Source: an uncultured Oscillospiraceae bacterium (GTDB lineage: Bacteria; Bacillota; Clostridia; Oscillospirales; Acutalibacteraceae). From it: a stretch of DNA of 6,634 nt. The stretch lies in the NCBI GenBank assembly GCA_905203795.1, contig CAJKXG010000075.1, positions 1 to 6,634 of the forward strand, written 5' to 3'. Below the pieces are notes generated by a model. The model was not told the DNA's origin and made no database searches. It worked only from the letters and a program-made list of their open reading frames with translations. Positions 6,439 through 6,634 of this stretch are shown one piece after another (position 1 is the first letter of the stretch; each line of letters opens with the position of its first letter). A program made the position numbers and the translations under genes.

Positions 6439-6634
6439 CAACTTATTGCCGAAAACGGCGAGAATTTTGTGTGTATATGACAATATCATGGCGCTATATC
6501 CCCTTTGGTATCTCTATGAAACCCTCTTGAAAAATTCTCCTCCAAAAATGCCAAAAGCCCGATTGCATCGAGCTTTTTGGTAGGGTATCTATATGGTTGC
6601 CCGCTTATGGAAAGCGATTGCAAAAGGACGCCGA
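6439..6634. other. Stretch with no supported gene upstream of the promoter
   Basis: Besides the stem-loop at 6551-6580, it holds a near-identical 12-mer direct repeat: GGTATCTCTATG (6507-6518) and GGTATCTATATG (6584-6595). There is also a small GCCG-AAAA-CGGC hairpin at 6448-6459. A minus-strand frame is open from 6632 to a TGA at 6486-6488 (48 codons, continuing off the window), but it runs through the stem-loop and shows no recognisable domain. It is left uncalled. Confidence 0.5.
6551..6580. terminator. Terminator-like stem-loop, possibly bidirectional
   Basis: CCAAAAGC (6551-6558) pairs with GCTTTTTGG (6572-6580), with one extra T. CGAT (6560-6563) pairs with ATCG (6567-6570) around a TGC loop, leaving one C/A mismatch. 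Flanking A/T runs give a U-tract on either transcript. On the minus strand it would end a transcript entering from beyond 6634 and insulate the promoter at 6410-6438. It could also be part of a dispersed intergenic repeat. Confidence 0.5.

Noticed and set aside
5365..6480. A plus-strand frame of 371 codons opposite the lipoprotein gene and running through its promoter
   Set aside because: It is antisense to a protein with clear rhodanese and lipobox signals, has no recognisable domain, and would require the sigma-A promoter and leader to be coding.

Overview
The window looks like chromosomal DNA from a fibre-degrading anaerobic member of the Clostridia, plausibly an uncultured Oscillospiraceae/Ruminococcaceae-type gut or rumen bacterium. 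This rests on a C-terminal dockerin, FIVAR-type helical modules and a Gram-positive lipobox. Purine-rich Shine-Dalgarno sites, a TTG start behind a strong SD, a consensus sigma-A promoter and a cre-like box agree with it. The genus cannot be named from the sequence alone.

Both genes are on the minus strand, so transcription runs from right to left. From 6634 to about 6439 there is no convincing gene, but there is a strong stem-loop (6551-6580) flanked by a short direct repeat. A consensus sigma-A promoter (6410-6438) comes next, followed by a leader of about 140 nt with a near-consensus catabolite-repression box (6370-6385) and an overlapping imperfect inverted repeat (6351-6378). The first gene (6264-4924) encodes a predicted lipoprotein: seven weak beta-propeller-like repeats followed by a C-terminal rhodanese domain with an intact active-site cysteine. 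After a 150-nt gap with no convincing terminator or promoter, the second gene (4773-40) encodes a secreted 1577-residue multimodular enzyme. Its order is: signal peptide, GH3 catalytic barrel, split GH3 sandwich domain carrying a CBM6-like insertion, FnIII-like domain, Big2-like domain, cadherin/Ig-like domain, an unassigned module of about 205 residues, two FIVAR-like helical bundles and a type I dockerin.

The likely theme is extracellular hydrolysis of plant polysaccharide. The GH3 enzyme has the DCGAI nucleophile context typical of beta-xylosidase/arabinofuranosidase-like GH3 members, plus a xylan-type CBM, and its dockerin would dock it to a cohesin-bearing scaffold or surface protein. 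The upstream lipoprotein would sit on the outer face of the membrane; its substrate and its link to the enzyme are unknown. The catabolite-type promoter region ahead of the pair suggests carbon-source control, probably of both genes as one transcript.
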